This document shows positions 1 through 5,634 of a stretch of 6,345 bases of DNA, in pieces. The position numbers were made by a program, and so were the translations under genes. The stretch comes from an uncultured Lachnospiraceae bacterium. GTDB lineage: Bacteria > Bacillota_A > Clostridia > Lachnospirales > Lachnospiraceae. The notes below the pieces were generated by a model. It made no database searches, was not told the DNA's origin, and saw nothing but the letters and a program-made list of their open reading frames with translations. Numbering within the stretch: the first letter of the stretch is position 1; every line of letters starts with the position of its first letter. The stretch covers positions 1 to 6,345 of the forward strand of contig CAMMZE010000063.1 in assembly GCA_946529195.1 (NCBI GenBank), read 5' to 3'.

Positions 1-1
1 G

Positions 2-547
2 TTCTTCAGTATCATTATTACTTTCCTTGGCGTGGGTATGGTCGCCATCCCTACCGGTATTATTTCCGCCGGATTCGTAGAACAGTACTCACGGTTCAAG
101 AAGATCGGCGATTACGCGATTGAGGAAGACCTGCACTTTATTAAGGTGGAGATGAATAAAGCAGACCCCTGGACGGGGAAAAGGGTCATGGATCTGGGAC
201 TGCCCAAAGGCATGATCATAGCTGTGATTCAGAGGGGGAAAGATACACTTGTACCAAGAGGTGATGTTGAGCTCCGCAGCGGAGACCGGCTGATCATCGG
301 TGCGGAGTCATTGAAAAATGACCGGCCGATTAAGCTCAAGGAGGTCACCATCCGCAGACAGCATCCCTGGAACGGAACAGCACTGCGTGACCTGGATATT
401 TCCAGACAGACCTTTATCGTGGCGGTACAGAGAAAAGGCAGGACCGTCGTTCCCAAGGGAGACTTTGTTCTCCGGGAAAACGATACGATCCTGCTCTATT
501 CACAGAAAAACAGAGAAGTGGACGAGATGGAATCCGTCAGCTATTAG
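2..547 (+). CDS. Potassium-channel-like protein, C-terminal part (pore helix plus two TrkA-C/RCK-C domains), 5' partial
   Basis: The frame is open from the window edge and the last 181 residues are visible. The first ~28 residues are hydrophobic with the GMVAIPTGIISAGF pattern seen in the last pore-lining helix of voltage-gated-type bacterial K+ channels. The selectivity filter and earlier helices must lie upstream. Two cytoplasmic TrkA-C (RCK-C) domains follow, at about residues 42-103 and 112-168. They are visibly repeated: each has PWxG, then DL, then QR.G...VP.GD..LR..D. This domain family binds nucleotides or ions and gates K+ transport. No Rossmann TrkA-N (RCK-N) domain lies between helix and repeats, so this is a channel with C-domains only. 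An in-frame GTG at 32 is not a credible start because it lies inside the membrane helix. The TAG stop overlaps the stop of the convergent hydrolase gene. Function is family-level inference; the ion and ligand are not determined. Confidence 0.82.
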   Translation, partial: FFSIIITFLGVGMVAIPTGIISAGFVEQYSRFKKIGDYAIEEDLHFIKVEMNKADPWTGKRVMDLGLPKGMIIAVIQRGKDTLVPRGDVELRSGDRLIIGAESLKNDRPIKLKEVTIRRQHPWNGTALRDLDISRQTFIVAVQRKGRTVVPKGDFVLRENDTILLYSQKNREVDEMESVSY

Positions 548-1323
548 AGCGGCAGTTCAAAAGACTGGTTTTCCCGCTCAATCAATATGATATTGGCGCG
601 CAGGGGATTATCCTCTGCGCTTTCCTTATACCTGCGCAGGAAGTCATAATCCTTCCAGAAATGCATGGGAAAGGCATAGCTGACATCCAGCATCTGCAGA
701 TACTGGTCCATCCCGGTATAGGGGAAGATCTCCAGACGGGGATCAAGCGGGAGGAAGGCAACATCGACTTTCCGTCCGTGGATCGGCTTTGTATAGTCCA
801 GGAATTTGACCAGCTCCTCGTCTTCCTCGCCCTCCGGCACGGGATCCCAGCACCAGGCATGCAGGTCTCCGGCATGATAGATGGTCACGCCGTCAAGGGT
901 CAGGAAAAAGGCGACGCCCTCATCGGTAGAAGGAAGGGTCTCAATCAGGAGATCGCAGCCGCTTTCAAGGGTCGGGTGATAAGTCCGTCCCGGATCTGTG
1001 ACAAAGATTGCCGGATCATATGGTCCGCTGATATAGCCTGCCTCGCAGACAGGTGCAAGGTCGATATCACTGGATAGGAAATATTTTACATGCGGATAGA
1101 GCTCACGAAGCTTCCAGATCCTTCTGGAAAAATGATCCTGATGGGCGTGGCTGACGAAGACCAGAATTTCTTTTGCGGGATCCAGCTGCGGCATGATGCC
1201 ATAGCTGAAAGGATGATTTTGCATCCGCGGCGTGATCTCCTCTGCCGCAATAGAATCAAAAAGAAGATATAGTTTTTCGGTTTCAATCAGAAAACCGCTG
1301 TGGCCAAGATAGGTTACGATCAT
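544..1323 (-). CDS. Metallo-beta-lactamase-fold hydrolase (UlaG/YtpA-like, unknown substrate)
   Basis: The protein has 259 residues and no signal peptide, so it is probably cytoplasmic. It opens with the MBL strand MIVTYLGHSGFLIET. The metal motif HxHxDH is SHAHQDHF, with H59, H61, D63 and H64. AGDLH supplies the bridging Asp (D153) and FPMHFW the late His (H221). At the usual third-His region the protein has STDEGVAFF, as in a Clostridial MBL group related to L-ascorbate lactonase-like proteins, so one metal ligand may be non-canonical. The substrate cannot be assigned. The start ATG is at 1321-1323 and is supported by a strong AAGGAGGG Shine-Dalgarno at 1331-1338. The gene is transcribed alone, divergent from the purine genes and tail-to-tail with the channel gene, overlapping it by 4 bases. 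Confidence 0.85.
   Translation of the reverse strand: MIVTYLGHSGFLIETEKLYLLFDSIAAEEITPRMQNHPFSYGIMPQLDPAKEILVFVSHAHQDHFSRRIWKLRELYPHVKYFLSSDIDLAPVCEAGYISGPYDPAIFVTDPGRTYHPTLESGCDLLIETLPSTDEGVAFFLTLDGVTIYHAGDLHAWCWDPVPEGEEDEELVKFLDYTKPIHGRKVDVAFLPLDPRLEIFPYTGMDQYLQMLDVSYAFPMHFWKDYDFLRRYKESAEDNPLRANIILIERENQSFELPL
547..579. repeat. Inverted repeat at the convergent stop codons
   Basis: GAGCGG (547-552) pairs with CCGCTC (574-579), and inside it CAGT (553-556) pairs with ACTG (564-567), with a 6-base bulge on the 3' side. It starts at the last base of the channel stop codon and lies in the last codons of the hydrolase gene. No T-tract follows on either strand, so it is not a canonical intrinsic terminator. 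It could stabilise mRNA 3' ends or act as a weak shared termination element. Confidence 0.35.
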
Positions 1324-1349
1324 GGAAAAGCCCTCCTTGTATTTTTTTC

Positions 1350-1378
1350 AGTGTAACAGATTTGGGCAGAAATCACCA
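1350..1378 (-). promoter_or_regulatory. Candidate promoter of the MBL-fold hydrolase gene
   Basis: On the minus strand an extended -10 element reads TGTTACACT, with the -10 hexamer complementary to 1350-1355. A poor -35 (TGGTGA, complementary to 1373-1378) lies 17 bases upstream. The -35 falls inside the inverted repeat at 1368-1393, which could therefore also work as an operator. Only two short motifs support this. Confidence 0.35.
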
Positions 1379-1398
1379 TAAGCAGTGATTTCTTTTTT
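1368..1398 (+). terminator. Inverted repeat followed by T6: possible plus-strand terminator or operator
   Basis: AGAAATCAC (1368-1376) and GTGATTTCT (1385-1393) form a perfect 9-bp stem around an 8-base loop, and on the plus strand T residues run on to 1398. This is terminator-shaped, but the stem is AT-rich and no plus-strand gene ends nearby: the channel gene stops ~820 bases upstream. It might end long read-through transcripts of that gene, protect the purine promoter from them, or be an operator between the two divergent genes. Confidence 0.4.
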
Positions 1399-1444
1399 AA
1401 GGAAATTGTCGATGTGACAGTATGCAGGGCAGGCTTCTTTGGAT

Positions 1445-1450
1445 TATAAT
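1445..1450 (+). promoter_or_regulatory. Candidate -10 box of the purine operon promoter
   Basis: A perfect TATAAT lies 94 bases upstream of the cyclohydrolase start. The -35 region 16-18 bases upstream (about 1421-1428) is not close to TTGACA. A GTGACA at 1414-1419 is too far away, at 25 bases. If it is a real promoter it probably needs an activator or is weak. No PurR-box-like CCGAAC motif was seen in this gap. Confidence 0.4.
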
Positions 1451-1466
1451 GATAATAAGTGAATAA

Positions 1467-1501
1467 TAAAGCAGACCGGCCGCGCCGCGGCGCGTGCTTT
1501 G
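1467..1501 (+). promoter_or_regulatory. GC-rich leader hairpin upstream of the IMP cyclohydrolase gene
   Basis: AAAGCA (1468-1473) pairs with TGCTTT (1495-1500), with a possible T-G closing pair outside. Between them is the perfect 14-base palindrome CGCGCCGCGGCGCG (1481-1494). Overlapping alternative stems such as GCCGC/GCGGC are also possible. It lies just downstream of the TATAAT box, so it would sit in the 5' untranslated leader about 43 bases before the start codon. There is no T-tract, so it is not a terminator by itself. The conserved core of the purine riboswitch was not recognised. Its role is unknown. Confidence 0.4.
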
Positions 1502-1543
1502 ATAACAGCAGAAGATCCGGCTTTAGATCGCAAGGAGGAAATC

Positions 1544-2260
1544 ATGAAAAAACAGGCACTTGGACAGGAAATCGCTTCTACATCATACCCGGGAAGAGGA
1601 ATCGTGATCGGTCGCAGCGCTGATGGCAGCAAGGCGGTGATCGCATACTTTATCATGGGAAGAAGCAGCAACAGCCGCAACCGTGTTTTTGTAGAGGACG
1701 GGGAAGGCATCCGCACGCAGGCATTTGACCCTTCCAAAATGGAAGATCCCAGTCTGATCATCTATGCGCCGGTACGCGTGATGGGCAACAAGACCATCGT
1801 GACCAACGGCGACCAGACAGATACCATTTATGATGGCATGGACAGCCAGCTGACCTTTGAGCAGTCACTCAGAAGCAGGGAGTTCGAGCCCGACGCACCC
1901 AACTACACACCTCGTATTTCCGGTATCCTTCACGTAGAAGACGGCAAATATAATTTTGCTATGTCTATTCTCAAGAGCAATGAGGGAGATCCTTCCTGCT
2001 GCAACCGCTTCACATTTGCATATAATGGAATTCCGGCAGGAGAAGGCCGCTTCATTCACACTTACATGGGAGATGGCAATCCGCTTCCTTCCTTCGAGGG
2101 AGAGCCTACCAGAGTCAGCATTGAGGACAATGATATCGACGCATTCACAAAGCTTGTATGGGAGAGCCTCAACGAAGATAACAAAGTTTCCCTTTTCACC
2201 AGAATGATCGACATCAGCACCGGCAAGTATGAGACCCGGATTGTCAACAAGAATCAGTAA
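1544..2260 (+). CDS. purO: IMP cyclohydrolase, PurO type
   Basis: This 238-residue cytoplasmic enzyme closes FAICAR to IMP, the last step of de novo purine synthesis. It matches the PurO-type IMP cyclohydrolase family (IMP_cyclohyd), not the MGS-like domain of bifunctional PurH. Family-like blocks are YPGRGIVIG (15-23), FIMGRSSNSRNRVF (36-49), DPSLIIYAPVR (68-78), TNGDQTDTI (87-95) and NYTPRISG (120-127), so the chain looks complete. The start is ATG 1544, with AGGAGG at 1533-1538 five bases upstream. A TTG 45 bases earlier in the same frame lies in a leader hairpin and has no ribosome binding site. The AICAR transformylase gene follows after 51 bases on the same strand, which strongly supports the role. 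The symbol is assigned by family resemblance. Confidence 0.88.
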   Translation: MKKQALGQEIASTSYPGRGIVIGRSADGSKAVIAYFIMGRSSNSRNRVFVEDGEGIRTQAFDPSKMEDPSLIIYAPVRVMGNKTIVTNGDQTDTIYDGMDSQLTFEQSLRSREFEPDAPNYTPRISGILHVEDGKYNFAMSILKSNEGDPSCCNRFTFAYNGIPAGEGRFIHTYMGDGNPLPSFEGEPTRVSIEDNDIDAFTKLVWESLNEDNKVSLFTRMIDISTGKYETRIVNKNQ

Positions 2261-2311
2261 GAGCAGGATTCGAATATTTACAGGCACAGTATCAGATCGG
2301 AGGATATAACA

Positions 2312-3490
2312 ATGAATGAATTACAGCTTAAATACGGATGCAACCCCAACCAGAAGCCTTCCCGCATCTATATGAATGATGGCAGCGACCTGCCTGTGAC
2401 CGTATTAAACGGCCGCCCGGGCTACATCAATTTCCTGGATGCTTTTAACGGCTGGCAGCTGGTCAGCGAACTGAAAAAGGCGACCGGACTTCCGGCAGCC
2501 ACTTCCTTCAAACATGTTTCACCCGCAGGCGCGGCAGTCGGCCTTCCCCTGACAGAGGTTGAGCGCAAGATTTACTGGGTAGATGACCTTGGAGAACTGA
2601 CCCCGCTGGCAAGTGCCTATGCACGTGCAAGAGGAGCAGACCGCATGTCCTCTTTCGGAGATTTCATTTCTCTTTCTGATGTCTGCGATGCTGCAACTGC
2701 CAAGCTGATCAAGCGTGAGGTTTCTGACGGTGTGATCGCTCCGGGATATGATGATGACGCTCTTGAGATCTTAAAGAGCAAGAAAAACGGCAATTACAAC
2801 GTGATCCAGATCGATCCTTCCTATCGCCCGGATCCCATCGAGCACAAGGAAGTATTTGGCATTACCTTCGAGCAGGGCAGAAATGAGCTCAATATTGACG
2901 ATGACTTCCTTGGAAACATCGTGACCGAGTGCAAGGATATGCCGGAGAGCGCTAAAATCGATCTGATCATTTCCCTGATCACATTAAAGTACACCCAGTC
3001 CAATTCCGTCTGCTATGCAAAGGGCGGTCAGGCAATCGGTATCGGAGCAGGCCAGCAGAGCCGTATCCACTGCACACGTCTTGCCGGTCAGAAGGCAGAT
3101 AACTGGTTCCTCCGCCAGAGTCCCAAGGTACTTGGCCTGCAGTTTGTAGACGGCCTGGGCCGTGCAAACCGCGACAATGCAATCGATGTTTACATCGGCG
3201 ATGAGTACATGGATGTTCTTGCAGATGGCGCATGGGAGAAGATCTTCAAGGTAAAACCGGAAGTCTTCACCAGAGAAGAGAAGCGGGCATGGCTGGATCA
3301 GATGCAGGATGTAGCACTTGGCTCTGACGCCTTCTTCCCCTTCGGTGACAATATCGAGCGCGCCCGCAAGAGCGGCGTGAAGTATGTGGCACAGCCTGGC
3401 GGTTCCGTCAGAGATGACCAGGTAATCGAGACCTGCAACAAGTACGGTATGACCATGTGCTTCACCGGACTGCGTCTCTTCCATCACTAA
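2312..3490 (+). CDS. Stand-alone AICAR transformylase (PurH C-terminal-type, eukaryote-like branch)
   Basis: This enzyme transfers the formyl group of 10-formyl-tetrahydrofolate to AICAR, giving FAICAR. The 392 residues cover only the transformylase domain; bifunctional PurH/ATIC is roughly 510-590 residues. Visible signatures are KYGCNPNQ (7-14), SFKHVSPAGAA with the catalytic Lys-His pair K67-H68, YARARGADRMSSFGDF, SNSVCYAKGGQ with N231 and K237, IGIGAGQQSRIHCTRLA, DAFFPFGDN and the C-terminal LRLFHH. From memory of the families, KHVSPAGAA, RIHCTRLA and the LRLFHH end resemble animal ATIC, whereas most bacterial PurH have KHANPCG and SR.D..R. The missing cyclohydrolase activity is supplied by the preceding gene. 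ATG 2312 has GGAGG at 2299-2303, eight bases upstream. The gene ends 44 bases before a strong terminator stem. Probably cytoplasmic and cotranscribed with the cyclohydrolase. Confidence 0.93.
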   Translation: MNELQLKYGCNPNQKPSRIYMNDGSDLPVTVLNGRPGYINFLDAFNGWQLVSELKKATGLPAATSFKHVSPAGAAVGLPLTEVERKIYWVDDLGELTPLASAYARARGADRMSSFGDFISLSDVCDAATAKLIKREVSDGVIAPGYDDDALEILKSKKNGNYNVIQIDPSYRPDPIEHKEVFGITFEQGRNELNIDDDFLGNIVTECKDMPESAKIDLIISLITLKYTQSNSVCYAKGGQAIGIGAGQQSRIHCTRLAGQKADNWFLRQSPKVLGLQFVDGLGRANRDNAIDVYIGDEYMDVLADGAWEKIFKVKPEVFTREEKRAWLDQMQDVALGSDAFFPFGDNIERARKSGVKYVAQPGGSVRDDQVIETCNKYGMTMCFTGLRLFHH

Positions 3491-3534
3491 TCCACTATTC
3501 AATCAGACAACAGCAGAATACAGAACATATACTG

Positions 3535-3572
3535 CAGCAGCGGCTTTGACGGCCGCTGCTGTCTTTTATTTT
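3535..3572 (+). terminator. Rho-independent terminator of the purine operon
   Basis: CAGCAGCGGC (3535-3544) pairs perfectly with GCCGCTGCTG (3552-3561) around a 7-base loop, with a possible extra G-T pair outside. TTTTATTTT follows at 3564-3572. It terminates plus-strand transcription just before the 3' end of the convergent Uma2 gene. There is no comparable T-tract on the minus strand, so it is one-directional. Confidence 0.92.
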
Positions 3573-3585
3573 ACGGGGGATGCGC

Positions 3586-4764
3586 TCAGAAAATATCCTG
3601 AGGGAGAATGGTCAGGCCGGGAACCTGGCCGAGCGGAATCTGATCTGTATAGGAATACAGGACGGGTTCCTGCCCCTGACAAAAGACCATGACCTGCTGT
3701 TTCCAGTCATTGATGATCCAGAATTCCGGAACACCGTAATAGCTGTAGATCTGCGCTTTGTCAAGATAGGTCTGGGCTGCGTTTTCAGGCTCTGCGATCT
3801 CCGCGATCCAGAGCGGAACGCCCTGATAGATATCTTCTTTCAGGTGGTCTGCAGAAGGAATCAGAAACAGATCCGGGCGGACCACGGAGTCCAGGGCGCT
3901 GCCGTCATGCATTTCCGCGGCCAGAGGGGAAAAGCAGAGCTGCCAGCTGCTGCCGGTCTGGCGGAGAAAAGTCCGGACCGCGAGATAAAGACTTCCCTGC
4001 AGGTACTGATGGCGGAAGGTGGACGGAGACGGCAGGGAGATATTCCCGGAGAGCAGCTGCGCAAACTGTGCGCTGTCCGGGAGATTCTCCCGCGCCTTGA
4101 TCCACCGGTAAAACTGATCTGCGGTATAGCTTTCTTCTTCCTCCGTCTGATAGAGGCCTCTCTGGTCGGACAGAATGCTGATCTGCGGTGCGGGATACAG
4201 TTCTTTCTTAAAACGGTAAAAGACGGCCAGCTCCTGCAGGGCCTGCTCATCTTCCAGCATAATTTCCGTAAGGCAGCAGGAAAAATCCGGATAACAGCTG
4301 CTCCGCAGCAGCTGGTCAAAGGAAATGCGGCGGAAAGAAACATCGCCGGTAAAGTCAAAACAGCAGACAAACTGCTCGCGCAGATCGATCAGCCAGTATT
4401 CCGCCGCACCTGCCTGTCTGTAGGCAAAGGCTTTATCCAGGCCGTAGTAACTGCTGCCGTTTTCCGGCATCATATTGATGGCAAGGCGGGGCTTCTCCCC
4501 GTCACAGGTCAGGAAATCTGTCAGAAAGATATTGAAGGCGCCAAAGCGGCGGAGCTCCGGACCGAATATGATCTGGTCAGGACTGCCGCTCTGACGGAGA
4601 TGGTCTGCAAGCAAGGTCCCCAGCAAAAAGCAGAGCCTTCTCCCGTCCTGATCGGCTGCGGCTGACCTCAGAATCCGTCCCCCGATCATCTCGCTGAAAA
4701 GGCCGTCCGCAGACAGCCGGCTTTGCTGAAACAATTCATTGGCTGTAGGTTCACAGATACTCAT
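3586..4764 (-). CDS. Tandem-domain Uma2 (DUF820) family protein, restriction-endonuclease-like fold
   Basis: The protein has 392 residues, about twice the ~180-200 of a usual Uma2 protein, with no signal peptide or membrane segment. The C-terminal half (about 211-392) is a recognisable Uma2 domain: YTADQFYRW, LPSPSTFRHQ, RPDLFLI (D298), IAEIAEPEN (E322), LDKAQIYSYYGVPEFWIIND (K336). D, E and K are the expected PD-(D/E)XK-type active-site positions. The N-terminal half (about 5-185) repeats the pattern with MIGGRIL, FNIFL, LAINMMPEN and LDKAFAYRQAGAAEYWLID. By alignment N78 replaces the Asp and I96 the Glu, while K111 stays, so this copy is probably non-catalytic. Uma2 proteins are annotated as putative endonucleases; their biological role is poorly established. 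ATG 4764 has GAGGAGGG eight bases upstream. It is a single gene between a convergent terminator and divergent queH. Confidence 0.8.
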   Translation of the reverse strand: MSICEPTANELFQQSRLSADGLFSEMIGGRILRSAAADQDGRRLCFLLGTLLADHLRQSGSPDQIIFGPELRRFGAFNIFLTDFLTCDGEKPRLAINMMPENGSSYYGLDKAFAYRQAGAAEYWLIDLREQFVCCFDFTGDVSFRRISFDQLLRSSCYPDFSCCLTEIMLEDEQALQELAVFYRFKKELYPAPQISILSDQRGLYQTEEEESYTADQFYRWIKARENLPDSAQFAQLLSGNISLPSPSTFRHQYLQGSLYLAVRTFLRQTGSSWQLCFSPLAAEMHDGSALDSVVRPDLFLIPSADHLKEDIYQGVPLWIAEIAEPENAAQTYLDKAQIYSYYGVPEFWIINDWKQQVMVFCQGQEPVLYSYTDQIPLGQVPGLTILPQDIF

Positions 4765-4800
4765 AATAATATCCCTCCTCTAACTGTTCGTGTATGATTG

Positions 4801-4829
4801 AGTATAGAGGAAAACGGGGAAAAATAAAA
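4801..4829 (-). promoter_or_regulatory. Candidate promoter of the Uma2 gene
   Basis: On the minus strand a TATACT -10 hexamer is complementary to 4801-4806, 36 bases upstream of the start codon. The hexamer 17 bases further upstream (TTTTAT, complementary to 4824-4829) is a weak -35 match in an AT-rich tract. It is divergent from the queH promoter and does not overlap it. Confidence 0.4.
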
Positions 4830-4839
4830 TTATCATTTG

Positions 4840-4868
4840 TCGACAGGGTTCGGGAAAAGAGTTATACT
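4840..4868 (+). promoter_or_regulatory. Sigma-A-type promoter of queH
   Basis: TCGACA (4840-4845, five of six bases of TTGACA) and TATACT (4863-4868) are separated by exactly 17 bases. The predicted transcript starts near 4875, giving a leader of about 35 bases. That leader is too short for a preQ1 riboswitch, and none is recognised. Confidence 0.72.
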
Positions 4869-4909
4869 GACAGAGAAAGAAACTGTATTTTCTCGTCTGA
4901 GGTAGAAAA

Positions 4910-5497
4910 ATGAGACTATTGCTGCATATATGCTGCGCACCCTGTTCTGTCGCATGCGTAGAAACCCTGCGGGGTGAGGGGATCGATCCCACAGGATTCT
5001 GGTACAATCCTAACATTCACCCTGTTACAGAATACAAAATGAGAAAAAACACCCTGATCCAGTACGCATCGGATATCCATATGCGTCTGCTGGTGGAAAA
5101 CTATTACGGGCTCCGTGAATTTATCGACAATGTTTACCCCAATTACAACAGCCGCTGCGGTTTCTGCTACCGTTTCCGCCTGGAGGAGACAGCCCGGCAG
5201 GCAGCGGAAAAAGGCTATGACGCCTTTTCCACCACCCTTCTGATCAGCCCTTACCAGAATCATGAGCTCCTGAAGGAAGTCGGTGCGGAGATGGCGGACA
5301 AATACCACATCGAATTCGCCTACCGGGATTTCCGCCCGCATTTTAAGGAAGGGCAGGAAAAAGCCGCTCAGCTGGGCCTTTACAGGCAGAAATACTGCGG
5401 TTGTGTCTTCAGTGAGGAGGATCGTTTCCTGCAGGGGAAAAAGAATCTGATCACATTTCAGAAATTCAACAATCGTCCGGAACGCGGGACGGTCTGA
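4910..5497 (+). CDS. queH: Epoxyqueuosine reductase QueH
   Basis: QueH (formerly DUF208) reduces epoxyqueuosine to queuosine in the wobble base of tRNAs with GUN anticodons. It is an iron-sulfur enzyme unrelated to the cobalamin-dependent QueG. The 195-residue chain carries the family's cysteine pattern: HICCAPC near the start (C8, C9, C12), SRCGFCYRFRLE (C83, C86) and YCGC (C163, C165). It also has the conserved STTLLISPYQ (107-116), DFRPHF (140-145) and LYRQ (157-160). Paired cysteines in this family bind a 4Fe-4S cluster and an additional iron (established knowledge). Length is normal and all family motifs are present. ATG 4910 follows GAGGT at 4899-4903 with six bases of spacing. No other queuosine gene is in view, so it appears monocistronic. 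No clear terminator was found downstream. Confidence 0.95.
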   Translation: MRLLLHICCAPCSVACVETLRGEGIDPTGFWYNPNIHPVTEYKMRKNTLIQYASDIHMRLLVENYYGLREFIDNVYPNYNSRCGFCYRFRLEETARQAAEKGYDAFSTTLLISPYQNHELLKEVGAEMADKYHIEFAYRDFRPHFKEGQEKAAQLGLYRQKYCGCVFSEEDRFLQGKKNLITFQKFNNRPERGTV

Positions 5498-5535
5498 AAA
5501 ATGTGTTTCTTATAAAAAACAATTGCATTTCGTTC

Positions 5536-5564
5536 TTGTATATAGCGGGAAAATAATGTAAAAT
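5536..5564 (+). promoter_or_regulatory. Sigma-A-type promoter of nfnA
   Basis: TTGTAT (5536-5541) and TAAAAT (5559-5564) are spaced by 17 bases in an AT-rich region. A TG directly precedes the -10. Transcription would start near 5571, leaving a leader of about 64 bases that contains AACAAA twice at an 11-base period (5585-5590 and 5596-5601). The remaining queH-nfnA gap holds no convincing hairpin terminator. Confidence 0.6.
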
Positions 5565-5634
5565 AAAAATAGCGTAGATTTTTTAACAAACTTTCAACAA
5601 AATTCAAGTCACACAAAGGAAACGAGGGAGAATT

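Noticed and set aside
1499..1543. Upstream TTG start extending the IMP cyclohydrolase by 15 residues
   Set aside because: The TTG sits in the 3' arm of a hairpin without a ribosome binding site, and ATG 1544 has an ideal AGGAGG and begins where family similarity begins.
2984..3502. A 172-codon minus-strand frame within the transformylase gene
   Set aside because: The plus-strand protein has strongly conserved active-site motifs across this region; the antisense product resembles nothing and has no ribosome binding site.
3580..4665. A 361-codon plus-strand reading frame antisense to the Uma2 gene
   Set aside because: It starts inside the intergenic end, lacks a ribosome binding site and family-like motifs, and covers almost exactly the opposite strand of a gene with recognisable domains. 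It is a mirror-frame artefact.
4848..4853. GTTCGG as a possible PurR box between the queH -35 and -10
   Set aside because: Only the core six bases match, there is no second box, and queH is not a purine regulon gene.
4869..4909. preQ1 riboswitch in the queH leader
   Set aside because: The leader is only about 40 bases and lacks the recognisable stem and A-rich tail of preQ1 riboswitches.
5585..5601. Possible Rex or other redox operator (TTAACAA-like half site) upstream of nfnA
   Set aside because: The repeated AACAAA units are direct, not inverted as in Rex operators, and the region is AT-rich enough for this to occur by chance.
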